A stretch of DNA of 24,808 nucleotides from Streptococcus parasanguinis (GTDB lineage: Bacteria; Bacillota; Bacilli; Lactobacillales; Streptococcaceae), in NCBI GenBank assembly GCA_018365265.1, contig JAGZKI010000036.1, forward strand, positions 1-24,808, in the 5' to 3' direction. Below, in pieces: positions 1 to 7,570 of the stretch. The position numbers were made by a program, and so were the translations under genes. The notes under the pieces were generated by a model, which worked only from the letters and a program-made list of their open reading frames with translations, had not been told where the DNA came from and made no database searches. Numbering within the stretch: the stretch's first letter is position 1; every line of letters starts with the position of its first letter.

Positions 1-41
1 TGATTTCATCAGCTTTTACAGCCCTACTCAACTGTGCGGAG

Positions 42-89
42 GTGGGACGACGAAATCGAATTCTAACGAATTACCGATTTCTGTCCCAC
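42..89. repeat. Long inverted-repeat hairpin downstream of asnA
   Basis: Three nested perfect arms pair: GTGGGAC (42-48) with GTCCCAC (83-89), GAAATCG (52-58) with CGATTTC (75-81), and AATTC (59-63) with GAATT (68-72). The result is a 48-nt, nearly continuous stem lying just past the asnA stop. On the minus strand there is no clean U-run after it, so it is not a textbook intrinsic terminator. It looks like a dispersed streptococcal intergenic repeat that may slow or end transcription from either side; that role is inferred. Confidence 0.6.
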
Positions 90-101
90 TCTCTTTCTTC
101 C

Positions 102-1094
102 TTATAGGATATTTTCATATTCATCGCGGACAGATTGAGGCCAGACACTAGTTTGGACTTCACCGATATGTTTCTTACGAAGCAAGAACATAGCCAAACG
201 AGATTGTCCGATCCCTCCACCAATTGTAAGTGGGAAAAGACCATTTAACAAAGCTTTGTGCCACTCTAATTGGAGACGATCCTCGTCCCCTGTGATCGCA
301 ACTTGGCGGCGAAGCGTATCTTCATCGACACGGATTCCCATTGAAGACAACTCAAAGGCTGAACCTAGAACGTCATTCCAGACTAGGATATCACCATTCA
401 AGCCCTTGTAGCCATTTTCAGACTCTGTTGTCCAGTCATCGTAGTCAGGTGCACGGCCATCGTGTGGTTTGCCATCTGCAAGCTCTCCACCAATCCCGAT
501 CAAGAAAACGGCTCCGAATTCTTTGGCAATGGCATTTTCACGCTCTTTTGGAGTTAAATCTGGATAGCGTTCCACCAACTCTTCTGTGTGAACGAAGGTA
601 ATTTGTTTTGGAAGAACTGACTCAATGTCATAGCGCGCTTCTACTGCTAGTTCTGTTAAACGAATCGCCTTGTAGATTTTTTCAACCGTTTCTTTGAGGT
701 AGGCGATATTGCGTTGACCATTTGGGATGACTTTTTCCCAGTCCCATTGGTCTACATAAACAGAGTGGATAGCGTCTAGCGAATCTTCATCTGGACGAAG
801 AGCCTTCATATGGACAAAGAGACCTTCTCCTTCGCCAAAACCAAAACGTGCCAAGGTATGGCGTTTCCATTTTGCGAGTGAATGCACGACTTCATAAGTC
901 TCATCAGGAATTTGAAGGACCTTTACAGATACCGGATGTTCAATCCCAGAAAGGTTATCCTGCATCCCGTCTCCTACCTTACTCAAAATTGGCCCTTGGA
1001 CTTCAATGATGTCCAATTTATCTTTTAAATACTGCGTAAACGTCGTTTTAACAAACGAAATTTCTTTTTGTTGGTGGATAAAACTTTTTTTCAT
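102..1094 (-). CDS. asnA: Aspartate-ammonia ligase (asparagine synthetase A)
   Basis: Makes asparagine from aspartate and ammonia with ATP going to AMP, in the cytoplasm. The 330-residue product equals the usual AsnA length and shows class II aminoacyl-tRNA-synthetase-like features: an N-terminal KKSFIHQQKEISF block, the WDWEK segment, and a C-terminal GGGIGQSR motif typical of ATP binding in this fold. A longer reading frame begins 12 nt upstream, but the ATG at 1094 has a GAGGA ribosome binding site five bases before it and restores the family length, so I place the start there. The gene stands alone, divergent from the SOS cassette, with its own promoter at 1127-1154. Nothing in the leader suggests a riboswitch. 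Identification is firm. Confidence 0.96.
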   Translation of the reverse strand: MKKSFIHQQKEISFVKTTFTQYLKDKLDIIEVQGPILSKVGDGMQDNLSGIEHPVSVKVLQIPDETYEVVHSLAKWKRHTLARFGFGEGEGLFVHMKALRPDEDSLDAIHSVYVDQWDWEKVIPNGQRNIAYLKETVEKIYKAIRLTELAVEARYDIESVLPKQITFVHTEELVERYPDLTPKERENAIAKEFGAVFLIGIGGELADGKPHDGRAPDYDDWTTESENGYKGLNGDILVWNDVLGSAFELSSMGIRVDEDTLRRQVAITGDEDRLQLEWHKALLNGLFPLTIGGGIGQSRLAMFLLRKKHIGEVQTSVWPQSVRDEYENIL

Positions 1095-1126
1095 ATAGTT
1101 CCTCATTTATAGACATTTTAGAATTG

Positions 1127-1154
1127 ATTATACTCCTTTTTCAATCAAAATCAA
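1127..1154 (-). promoter_or_regulatory. asnA promoter
   Basis: On the minus strand a TTGATT -35 box (1149-1154) is followed after 16 bases by a perfect TATAAT -10 box (1127-1132), about 33 nt before the asnA start codon. Confidence 0.75.
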
Positions 1155-1187
1155 GTCTTTTCATTCGTTTTCAACTGAATTTTTCTC

Positions 1188-1216
1188 TTGCAAAAAGGAT
1201 TCATTTTTGATAAACT
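1188..1216 (+). promoter_or_regulatory. hdiR-umuC operon promoter
   Basis: TTGCAA (1188-1193), 17-base spacer, TAAACT (1211-1216). The -10 is imperfect, and the operator dyad begins three bases after it, as expected of a self-repressed promoter. An alternative TTGATA at 1208 has no fitting -10. Confidence 0.5.
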
Positions 1217-1218
1217 AT

Positions 1219-1241
1219 ATGTAACTTTTAAAACGTTACAT
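1219..1241 (+). promoter_or_regulatory. Operator dyad of the HdiR-like repressor
   Basis: Perfect inverted repeat ATGTAAC (1219-1225) / GTTACAT (1235-1241) with a 9-base AT-rich spacer, lying between the -10 and the ribosome binding site of the repressor gene. Position and symmetry fit binding of the repressor dimer to its own promoter; the binding itself is inferred. Confidence 0.65.
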
Positions 1242-1253
1242 AGGAGAAGCGAC

Positions 1254-1931
1254 ATGTTTGATGCAAAAAAACTAAAAGAAAGACGCCTGGAAAAAGGCTT
1301 GACCCAAGCAGATGTCTACGAGGATCTCAAGATTTCTCGCAAGACTTACTCCAGTTGGGAGAATGGCTTAGCGGAGCCACACGAAAAAAATCTCAGGAGG
1401 TTGGCCAAGCGCCTCTCCGTTAAAGAGGACTACTTTATTAACAAAGACTCCGCACTCTACACCTACCCTTTATTAACCCCACCTCATCAAAAGAAAGTCG
1501 ACCAGTTGGCCAGCCAGTTATTCGAACAGCAGCAAAAAGTTGTTTCCTTGACTGCTTATAAGGTTCTTTCGATTGAACTAGCAGCCGGTTTAGGACACAC
1601 CTTTTATGACAACGAAACGGACTATGAAACTGTCTATTTTGACCAAGAGATCCAGCACGATTTCGCTTCTTGGGTATCAGGTGATTCGATGGAACCTCTC
1701 TATCCCAACGGCTCTGTTGCCCTCATGAAGCAGACTGGCTTTGACTATGATGGGGCTGTCTACGCCCTCATCTGGAATGGAAAGACCTATATCAAGAAAG
1801 TCTATCGGGAGGCTGAAGGCTTGCGCTTAGAATCCATCAACCCTGACTACGATGATTTATTTGCTCCCTATGAAGACGAGCCCAAAATCGTCGGCATTGT
1901 GGTCGGGCATTTTCTCCCACTCGAGGTTTAA
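1254..1931 (+). CDS. hdiR: HdiR-like self-cleaving XRE/S24 repressor
   Basis: DNA-damage-responsive transcriptional repressor, working as LexA does in other bacteria. Residues 5-60 form an XRE helix-turn-helix (LTQADVYEDLKISRKTYSSW). Residues about 105-222 form an S24 peptidase domain with the scissile Ala111-Gly112 pair (IELAAGLG), nucleophile Ser145 (SGDSMEP) and general base Lys181 (YIKKV). Start: ATG 1254 follows AGGAGAAGC at good spacing and begins exactly at the HTH; the in-frame extension to 1188 runs through the promoter and operator and is rejected. HdiR of Lactococcus lactis is cleaved between Ala and Gly after RecA activation. That behaviour is established for the family and inferred here. 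Two bases separate it from umuC, so it controls the cassette and itself. Confidence 0.9.
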   Translation: MFDAKKLKERRLEKGLTQADVYEDLKISRKTYSSWENGLAEPHEKNLRRLAKRLSVKEDYFINKDSALYTYPLLTPPHQKKVDQLASQLFEQQQKVVSLTAYKVLSIELAAGLGHTFYDNETDYETVYFDQEIQHDFASWVSGDSMEPLYPNGSVALMKQTGFDYDGAVYALIWNGKTYIKKVYREAEGLRLESINPDYDDLFAPYEDEPKIVGIVVGHFLPLEV

Positions 1932-1933
1932 AT

Positions 1934-3346
1934 ATGCTATTTGATTATTCACGTGAGCCTCATTCTGATATTGCTTTTGTGGATATGAAAAGTTTTTATG
2001 CTAGCTGTGAATGTGTCCGTCTGGGGCTCAACCCCTTGACGACTTCCCTTTGCGTCATGAGTCGAAGCGACAATTCTGCTGGCCTGATTTTGGCGAGCTC
2101 TCCCGTTTTCAAACAAGTCTTCGGCAAGAAAAATGTCAGCCGTAGCTACGACCTACCTTTTGACCTCAAAACCAGAAAATTTAATAGCTACGCCGCCAAA
2201 AAACAAGGATTGCCCACAGATCCAGCCTTTATTGCATCCATTGAATCCTGGGCCAAGAGGACCCTGATTGTCCCTCCACGGATGAATGCCTATATTCAGG
2301 TCAATATGGAGATTCAAAAAGTCTTTCAGGAATTTGCGGCACCAGATGATATTTTCCCTTACTCGATTGACGAAGGCTTTATCGATCTGACCTCTTCCTT
2401 AAATTATTTTATTCCAGATCCCTCCCTCTCTCGAAAGGAAAAACTGGATCTCCTTTCTGCCAGGATCCAAAAAAGGATCTGGCAGGAAACTGGCATCTAC
2501 TCTACCATCGGCCTCAGCAATGCCAATCCCCTTCTTGCCAAGCTAGCCTTGGACAATGAAGCCAAGCATTGCCGAAATATGCGCTCCAATTGGTCTTATG
2601 AAGATGTAGAAAGTAAGGTCTGGAAACTGCCCCAGCTCACTGATTTTTGGGGCATTGGACGTCGTACTGAAAAACGATTGCAAAAGATCGGGATCACGTC
2701 GATTGCTGAACTGGCTCAGGCTCACCCAGATCTCTTAAAGAAAGAATTCGGAGTCATGGGTCTGCAACTTTGGTTCCATGCTCATGGTATTGATGAAAGC
2801 AATGTCCACAAGCCTTATCGTCCGAAGTCACGAGGCATTGGTAACTCTCAAATCTTGCCCTATGACTACCATCTACAAGCCGACATTGAACTGGTGTTTC
2901 GGGAGATGGCTGAACAGGTGGCTATTCGCTTGCGACGGAAAAAAAAGAAGACCCAGCTGGTCTCTATTCATGCCTCCTACTCCAAAATCGAGGGACTTCC
3001 GTCCATTCACTGCCAGCAAAAGATTGAGCCCACCCAATCCACTAAGGTTTTATCCGATACGGTTCTGCGGCTCTTTCGCTCCAAGTACGAAGGAGGAGCC
3101 ATTCGGCAGATTGGTGTTTTTTATGGAGAACTTGTCGAGGAGTCTCTTCAACTCTTTTCTCTCTTCGATGACCCAGTAGCCCTAGAAAAAGAGGAGAAAC
3201 TTCAACAGACGATCGACCGCATTCGGGACCAATTTGGCTTTACCTCTCTTCAGAAAGGCTCCTCATTACTAGAAAACTCACGCGCCATTGCACGCAGTAA
3301 ACTAACAGGCGGACATTCCGCAGGAGGCTTAGATGGATTAACATGA
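1934..3346 (+). CDS. umuC: Y-family DNA polymerase, UmuC/UvrX type
   Basis: Error-prone lesion-bypass polymerase. The 470-residue product has the full palm: metal ligand Asp17 in FVDMKSFYASCE and the catalytic pair Asp146-Glu147 in YSIDEGFIDLT. A helix-hairpin-helix thumb (GIGRRTEKRLQKIGI, about 241-255) and a little-finger domain to about 395 follow. The segment QLFSLF at 406-411 resembles a beta-clamp binding motif. No residues look lost, so the enzyme should be active. The start ATG follows a GAGG site embedded in the last codons of hdiR. No UmuD partner is encoded nearby; in Gram-positive UvrX/ImpB systems the LexA-like repressor or YolD-type proteins accompany the polymerase instead. Expression is expected to be SOS-like through HdiR. 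Confidence 0.93.
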   Translation: MLFDYSREPHSDIAFVDMKSFYASCECVRLGLNPLTTSLCVMSRSDNSAGLILASSPVFKQVFGKKNVSRSYDLPFDLKTRKFNSYAAKKQGLPTDPAFIASIESWAKRTLIVPPRMNAYIQVNMEIQKVFQEFAAPDDIFPYSIDEGFIDLTSSLNYFIPDPSLSRKEKLDLLSARIQKRIWQETGIYSTIGLSNANPLLAKLALDNEAKHCRNMRSNWSYEDVESKVWKLPQLTDFWGIGRRTEKRLQKIGITSIAELAQAHPDLLKKEFGVMGLQLWFHAHGIDESNVHKPYRPKSRGIGNSQILPYDYHLQADIELVFREMAEQVAIRLRRKKKKTQLVSIHASYSKIEGLPSIHCQQKIEPTQSTKVLSDTVLRLFRSKYEGGAIRQIGVFYGELVEESLQLFSLFDDPVALEKEEKLQQTIDRIRDQFGFTSLQKGSSLLENSRAIARSKLTGGHSAGGLDGLT

Positions 3347-3714
3347 TCGACCGTTCTTATCTCCCTTATCAATCCGCCCGAGAATTTCAAGATCGTGGCA
3401 TGGCCAAATGGGCTGGCTTCTTTTTATCCGAGCACACAACTGCCCTGCATACAAAAGAAATTGACCGCAGTCAGCTCACGATTCTTCCACTTGCTGAGCA
3501 GATCCAGCTCCTGGAGCAGGCCTTTCAACAACAAACGACGATCTCGATCACGACTCTAGAGGGGAATCAATTTGCAACCTACACAGGTTCGATTCACACC
3601 TTATCTGCTTCTGAGGTTCTTCTCAAAAGCGACGGCCACTACCACCGTCTCCTCGTAGACTCTATCATTTTTATTGAATCTGAGGAAACACCCTATGAAA
3701 CCTATTCAGACTAA
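3343..3714 (+). CDS. YolD-like protein
   Basis: A 123-residue protein that starts on the ATGA overlap with the end of umuC, so it is translationally coupled. The opening (MIDRSYLPYQSAREFQDRGMAKWAGFFLSEHT) matches the YolD-like family seen beside UvrX-type polymerases in Bacillus and streptococci. The second half (about 45-115) is rich in beta strands: ISITTLEGNQFATYTGSI and a final VDSIIFIESEE, as in small barrel folds that bind partner proteins. The family is thought to assist or regulate the Y-family polymerase, a UmuD-like role that is inferred and not shown by sequence. An AGGAGG lies 15 bases upstream, too far for ordinary use, which supports coupling. Confidence 0.75.
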   Translation: MIDRSYLPYQSAREFQDRGMAKWAGFFLSEHTTALHTKEIDRSQLTILPLAEQIQLLEQAFQQQTTISITTLEGNQFATYTGSIHTLSASEVLLKSDGHYHRLLVDSIIFIESEETPYETYSD

Positions 3715-4021
3715 ACACGAATTACAATTTGATTATTTTTCGGAGAATTACCACCAATTTGAGACGGACTTTTACAAGTGGGCCGCTACTTCTACACCGC
3801 TTGTCTTTTTAGAAGACGATATTCTCCACTCTATGGCAGCAGGCCAGCGAAACTACTTTCGTCTTCACCACACCAAAAGTCGGGATCATCGAGATCATTA
3901 TTTCTATTTTAAGGTTTCCACACTCTCCCAATCACCCCTGACCCGTATTTACGCTTATACAGGACATCACTTACAAAAGATAGATCCTCATCAGACAGAG
4001 AAAAAGGATAGCTTAATCTGA
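3695..4021 (+). CDS. Small streptococcal protein of the umuC cassette (DUF5960-like)
   Basis: A 108-residue acidic/aromatic protein of unknown function overlapping the YolD gene by 20 bases. ATG 3695 is preceded by GAGGAAA at a suitable distance; the in-frame ATG at 3674 lacks a site. Visible features are FDYFSENYHQFETDFYKWA, PLVFLEDDILHSM and NYFRLHH, followed by a strand-rich stretch (YFYFKVSTL, RIYAYTGHHL). I associate this pattern, with modest confidence, with a streptococcal DUF found downstream of umuC. There are no membrane segments and no catalytic motif. Its fixed place at the end of a damage-controlled operon suggests a helper role in mutagenesis or damage tolerance. The stop codon sits inside the terminator hairpin. 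Confidence 0.7.
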   Translation: MKPIQTKHELQFDYFSENYHQFETDFYKWAATSTPLVFLEDDILHSMAAGQRNYFRLHHTKSRDHRDHYFYFKVSTLSQSPLTRIYAYTGHHLQKIDPHQTEKKDSLI

Positions 4022-4036
4022 GAAGCTATCCTTTTT
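4001..4036. terminator. Bidirectional terminator between the SOS cassette and yebC
   Basis: Perfect 14-bp arms (4001-4014 and 4023-4036) begin with a run of five A and end with a run of five T around an 8-base loop. The symmetry lets it end both the plus-strand umuC operon and the minus-strand yebC transcript. Confidence 0.92.
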
Positions 4037-4073
4037 CTTAATTTATGGGATTCACTACAGTCCTTACGAGTGA

Positions 4074-4790
4074 TTAGAATCCATCTACGTTTGTGTAGAT
4101 TTTTTGTACGTCCTCGTCGTCTTCAAGAACGCTGTAAAGTTTTTCAAATGTTTCCAAATCTTCACCTGACAACTCAACTTCTGATTGAGGAATCATTTCC
4201 AATTCTGTTACTTGGAATTCTTCGACACCTGATTCACGCAAAGCAACGATCGCTTTGTGAAGATCAGTTGGAGCAGTGTAGACTGTGATCGTTCCTTCTT
4301 CTGCTTCGACATCATCTACATCCACATCTGCTTCAAGCAAAAGTTCAAAGATCGCATCAGCATCATCACCAGCAAATACGATGACACCTTTGTTGTCAAA
4401 GAGATAAGATACAGAACCTGAAGCTCCCATGTTACCACCGTTTTTACCAAAGGCAGCACGGACATTGGCAGCTGTACGGTTAACGTTTGAAGTCAAAGTA
4501 TCAACGATCAACATCGAACCATTTGGTCCAAATCCTTCGTAACGTCCTTCTGTAAAGGTTTCGTCAGTGTTTCCTTTTGCCTTATCGATCGCTTTATCAA
4601 TCACGTGTTTTGGCACTTGCGCTTGTTTCGCACGGTCAATAACGAATCTCAAAGCAGTATTTAGTTCTGGATCTGGTTCACCCTTTTTAGCAGCTACATA
4701 GATCTCCACACCAAATTTAGCATACACTTTTGAGTTGGCACCATCTTTGGCAGTTTTCTTGGCAACAATATTGGCCCATTTACGTCCCAT
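4074..4790 (-). CDS. yebC: YebC/PmpR family protein
   Basis: Cytoplasmic protein of 238 residues, the family norm, with the hallmark start MGRKWANIVAKKTAKDGANS and the middle GGNMGASGSVSYLFDNKG. Members were first described as DNA-binding regulators; more recent work on Firmicute members points to a role in translation of difficult (proline-rich) sequences. Which applies here cannot be read from the sequence. Start at 4790 is set by AAGGAG eight bases upstream. The gene is monocistronic, with an extended -10 promoter at 4835-4843 and the shared terminator at 4001-4036. Confidence 0.95.
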   Translation of the reverse strand: MGRKWANIVAKKTAKDGANSKVYAKFGVEIYVAAKKGEPDPELNTALRFVIDRAKQAQVPKHVIDKAIDKAKGNTDETFTEGRYEGFGPNGSMLIVDTLTSNVNRTAANVRAAFGKNGGNMGASGSVSYLFDNKGVIVFAGDDADAIFELLLEADVDVDDVEAEEGTITVYTAPTDLHKAIVALRESGVEEFQVTELEMIPQSEVELSGEDLETFEKLYSVLEDDEDVQKIYTNVDGF

Positions 4791-4834
4791 GAGGATTCTC
4801 CTTAAATTTTTTCAAATTATTTTCAATCTTTAAC

Positions 4835-4843
4835 ATTATATCA
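4835..4843 (-). promoter_or_regulatory. yebC extended -10 promoter
   Basis: TGATATAAT on the minus strand (extended -10), 44 bases ahead of the yebC start. No good -35 box is visible, which is usual for this promoter class. Confidence 0.6.
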
Positions 4844-4943
4844 CAAATCATCGAAGTTAGACTAGATTTTTCTATTTTTAGTGAGGGGATTCTATAGGAA
4901 TTTTCTTCGAGTTCTGAATTTTAAATAGCTATCCTAACTATCA

Positions 4944-4986
4944 AAAAGCTCCTCTTTTAAAGACTTAATAATGATCTTTAAAAGAG
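4944..4986 (-). terminator. Terminator of yefM-yoeB
   Basis: Arms CTCTTTTAAAGA (4952-4963) and TCTTTAAAAGAG (4975-4986) pair perfectly. On the minus strand the hairpin is followed by GGAGC and five T. It overlaps the yoeB stop codon. Confidence 0.8.
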
Positions 4987-5219
4987 AGGAAAGCGACACC
5001 TGACTCATCTAGCATATAAATCAGGCGATTCTCTGCATCAATCCGTCTTGACCATGCTCCTTGAAAGTCATATTTCAAGGGCTCAGGCTTACCAATCCCA
5101 GCAAATGGGTCCCTTTGGATCTCTTTGATAAGGCTATTGATTCGCTTCAGTGTTTTTTTGTCCTGACTTTGCCAGTAACAATAATCCTTCCAGGCATCTT
5201 CTGTAAACTTGAGTAACAT
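4965..5219 (-). CDS. yoeB: YoeB ribosome-dependent mRNA endonuclease toxin
   Basis: Toxin of a type II toxin-antitoxin pair that cuts mRNA in the ribosomal A site. The 84-residue product aligns position for position with E. coli YoeB: catalytic Glu46 (KPEPL), Arg65 (ENRLIY), and the C-terminal His83-Tyr84 (KDHY). Nothing needed for activity is missing. It follows yefM with three bases between the antitoxin stop and the toxin ATG, so the two are co-translated. The plus strand of the pair is empty, and the unit is bounded by its own promoter and terminator, as for a self-contained module between yebC and tmcAL. Confidence 0.95.
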   Translation of the reverse strand: MLLKFTEDAWKDYCYWQSQDKKTLKRINSLIKEIQRDPFAGIGKPEPLKYDFQGAWSRRIDAENRLIYMLDESGVAFLSFKDHY

Positions 5220-5222
5220 CTG

Positions 5223-5477
5223 TTACCCCTCAATCTCATGGAGTTGAACCTGACCAGCTCGGACTTCTGCCATGCCCCGCAAGACCTTATCTGACAATTC
5301 CTTGTTCTGAGCTAGTCTCAGGGTTTCTTGTAGGCTGTCCCACTCGCTCTTAGAGATGACCACAATATCTTCGTCTGGATTCTTATTCACGACCGTCAAA
5401 GGCTCAAACTCATCATTCACCTTCTTCATATAATCCTTCAAATGATTGCGGAATGTTGAATAAACGACTGCTTCCAT
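5223..5477 (-). CDS. yefM: YefM antitoxin
   Basis: Antitoxin and autorepressor of the YoeB pair, 84 residues. The N-terminal half (MEAVVYSTFRNHLKDYMKKVNDE, VVNKNPDEDIVVISKSEWDSL) is the Phd/YefM DNA-binding fold. The acidic, flexible tail (about 60-84) would wrap the toxin. I chose the second of two close ATGs (5477 rather than 5483): GAGG stands seven bases before it but only one base before the first, and homologues begin MEAV. Regulation is expected through the TGTACA palindrome at 5538-5551. Confidence 0.92.
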   Translation of the reverse strand: MEAVVYSTFRNHLKDYMKKVNDEFEPLTVVNKNPDEDIVVISKSEWDSLQETLRLAQNKELSDKVLRGMAEVRAGQVQLHEIEG

Positions 5478-5507
5478 TGCCATACCTCATTCTACCTCTT
5501 TTCTTTT

Positions 5508-5536
5508 ATTATACATGAAAAAGAAAAACTTGTCAG
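5508..5536 (-). promoter_or_regulatory. yefM-yoeB promoter
   Basis: CTGACA (5531-5536), 17-base spacer, perfect TATAAT (5508-5513) on the minus strand, about 30 bases before yefM. Confidence 0.8.
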
Positions 5537-5537
5537 G

Positions 5538-5551
5538 AACTTGTACAAGTT
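5538..5551. promoter_or_regulatory. YefM operator palindrome
   Basis: AACTTGTACAAGTT is a perfect 14-bp palindrome with TGTACA at its centre, one base upstream of the -35 box. The E. coli YefM-YoeB operator is built on the same TGTACA core. A weaker half (CTGACAAGTT) overlaps the -35 and could be the second, short repeat. Confidence 0.75.
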
Positions 5552-5597
5552 TTTCCCTCTCCACTTAATTATTCGTAAAAAAGCTTCTAAATTTGGT

Positions 5598-5639
5598 AAA
5601 AAAAATCTACTGTCTAAAAGGAATTTTTAGACAGTAGAT
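5598..5639 (-). terminator. Terminator downstream of tmcAL
   Basis: A perfect 15-bp inverted repeat (5605-5619 with 5625-5639, 5-base loop) is followed on the minus strand by eight T. It ends transcription about 90 bases past tmcAL and insulates the toxin-antitoxin operon. Confidence 0.88.
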
Positions 5640-5728
5640 AAATATTGTTTCCGTGCATCATAAACTTCTTACCTTATGTGACAAAAACACCTTTATTTTT
5701 GGGGAAAAGGAGATTTCCGTGAGACATT

Positions 5729-6823
5729 TTATTCTTCCACTCTCACTGGCACCCGCCCCCAGATCTGTTCTGGCAATTGGGGATGCCCTAGTTGATACAC
5801 CTGATCCGCTTGTTGGGTCAAACTGTCCCAAGGTTCCTTACCAATTCGAGTCACAATTTCTACTGATTTTTTCAAGCCTTTGAGATGAGCTTGTCCCTTT
5901 GCGGAAAAACCTAAGACATGAATGGCGTCGGGAAGGGCTTGTTCCGTTGCCCCTACCAAGATGTAGGTCAAGATGCGGCGCACTCGCGCCTTGGTATAGC
6001 GCTTGGTTGCGACTTTCTCCACCAGATCTTCCACAGAGTTAACACTTCGAACGGCCTCCTTTATCCGGTTGGCCAGTTCCTCATTGACCTGAAAAATTTG
6101 TGTCAGATCCGGATGGGTTAGGATTTGATAACGGAGCAGTTGGTCATAATCCTCCCAAGACACCTGCGGAGCCGACTGAAAGAGTTGGCTATTGGGCATG
6201 AATTTAGCTACAAAGTCCTGATCTTCCTTGTGCAGGCGTATACTAGTCGCAGAAGCATAGGCCACTTCTTTTTCTTCTGAATGGTAGCCCGCCCCCTGGC
6301 GTTGGATAGCCTTGAGCGCAATCCCCTTCCCAGCACAGGCCTTGGCATAAGCCAAGCCCAGGATATGATTGGGAGTATCTCCTGTGAACTCCACTCCAGC
6401 AAAGGTTTCCCACATTTTTTGGGTCTTTTGTGGATAGGATAAATCTTCTGGAAGACTTCGCAGTAAAGCTTCCATTTCCGCCTCTTTCTCCGCATAAACT
6501 GTAGCAATCGCTTGGTAATCTAAGACTTCTTCTGTCCCAAAGGTCAATTGGTCGATTCCCAGACGGGACAAGATTTCTACCGCTCCCTTGGCAAAATGAT
6601 CAGCCGACTGAACAGCCACGAGAAAGGGGAGCTCGACCACCAGATCCGCCCCACTTTCCAAAGCCATCTGCGCGCGAATCCACTTGTCTACAATGGCAGG
6701 CTCGCCACGTTGAACAAAATTCCCAGACATAGCGACGATTTTCACCCCTTCTGCCTGTTCCAGCAAGTACTTGTGACCATTGTGAAAGGGATTAAATTCT
6801 GCAATAATACCTGTAACTGTCAT
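5729..6823 (-). CDS. tmcAL: tRNA(Met) cytidine acetate ligase
   Basis: Forms N4-acetylcytidine at the wobble base of elongator tRNA-Met from acetate and ATP. The 364-residue protein opens with the nucleotidyltransferase signature GIIAEFNPFHNGHKYL (His14 and His17 of the HxGH box), then MSGNFVQRGEPAIVDKW, DLVVELPF and the later SATSIR segment. These identify the YlbM/TmcAL family. ATG 6823 lies six bases after the methyltransferase stop, with an AGGA site within that junction, so the two are one transcript. It was long annotated as a putative nucleotidyltransferase. Confidence 0.94.
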   Translation of the reverse strand: MTVTGIIAEFNPFHNGHKYLLEQAEGVKIVAMSGNFVQRGEPAIVDKWIRAQMALESGADLVVELPFLVAVQSADHFAKGAVEILSRLGIDQLTFGTEEVLDYQAIATVYAEKEAEMEALLRSLPEDLSYPQKTQKMWETFAGVEFTGDTPNHILGLAYAKACAGKGIALKAIQRQGAGYHSEEKEVAYASATSIRLHKEDQDFVAKFMPNSQLFQSAPQVSWEDYDQLLRYQILTHPDLTQIFQVNEELANRIKEAVRSVNSVEDLVEKVATKRYTKARVRRILTYILVGATEQALPDAIHVLGFSAKGQAHLKGLKKSVEIVTRIGKEPWDSLTQQADQVYQLGHPQLPEQIWGRVPVRVEE

Positions 6824-6829
6824 GCTGTC

Positions 6830-7570
6830 CTACTTCTGTGCTACAAAAAACCAACGTTTGCTGGTCTTTGTTGGCTCTTTGTCTTCAAAGTCTGCATACA
6901 ATTTGAAAGATTTAAAGCCAGCCTGCTCCAATAAGATGTCATAGGTTAAAACTTCATAAGTGCGTTCCTCATGAACTTCATCGTGCCGACTAAAGCTGCC
7001 ATCCTCTTCTTGGACAAAGAAGGTTAACTCATGGACGATCGAGTGAGGTGCCGCATCCTCATAGGTATCCCAGAGCATAGCAAAGTCTTCGGCATTTTCG
7101 TGGTAGGAATATCCTGGGAAGACCTCATCCGTCTGATAGGTCGAATGGACATCAAAGATAAAGACTCCGTCCTCATTGAGGGCGTTATACACTTCTTTAA
7201 AGACATCCCCTACTTCTACCTCGTCCTGCATGTAGCAGATAGAATCCGAGTAGCAGGTTACGAAATCATAAGTGCCTGCTTGCGACAGGTCCAGCATATT
7301 GCCCTCGATAAAATCAATCTTTTGCTTGGCTGAAGCAGCTCTTTTTTCAGCAATCTTCAACATGTCAGCACTCAGGTCTAACCCTGTCACATCAAAACCA
7401 GCTTGGGAAAAGCGGACAGACTGGATCCCTGTCCCACAAGCCAATTCCAGTAATTTTTTCTTATCTTTTGTCTTTGGGAGATGCCGGAGGGAAAAATCCG
7501 TCCACAAATCATACAGACTATCATCCATGACCGCATCGTAGACCGCCGCAAACGTTTCATAAGTCGCCAT
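6830..7570 (-). CDS. Class I SAM-dependent methyltransferase
   Basis: Rossmann-fold methyltransferase of unknown substrate. From the chosen start the product is 246 residues: SAM-binding motif I LELACGTG at 41-48, an acidic residue ending motif II (VTGLDLSADML), IEGNMLDL, and the later FVTCYSDSICYM and VFIFDVHS strands. A beta-rich insertion (about 165-215) may shape the substrate pocket. The frame is open to 7639, but that extension is hydrophobic (IVVLLIFYR) and unlike the family. Homologues begin near MATYETFAAVYD (7570), though the ribosome binding site is weak and 7576 is also possible. The gene directly precedes tmcAL in this locus, which hints at RNA or translation-related methylation, but that is inference. 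Confidence 0.85.
   Translation of the reverse strand: MATYETFAAVYDAVMDDSLYDLWTDFSLRHLPKTKDKKKLLELACGTGIQSVRFSQAGFDVTGLDLSADMLKIAEKRAASAKQKIDFIEGNMLDLSQAGTYDFVTCYSDSICYMQDEVEVGDVFKEVYNALNEDGVFIFDVHSTYQTDEVFPGYSYHENAEDFAMLWDTYEDAAPHSIVHELTFFVQEEDGSFSRHDEVHEERTYEVLTYDILLEQAGFKSFKLYADFEDKEPTKTSKRWFFVAQK

Noticed and set aside
341..601. Plus-strand open frame inside asnA
   Set aside because: Low-complexity His/Ser/Arg composition typical of an antisense shadow of a real gene.
1188..1253. Longer start for the HdiR-like repressor
   Set aside because: The extra 22 codons cover the promoter and operator dyad and have no ribosome binding site.
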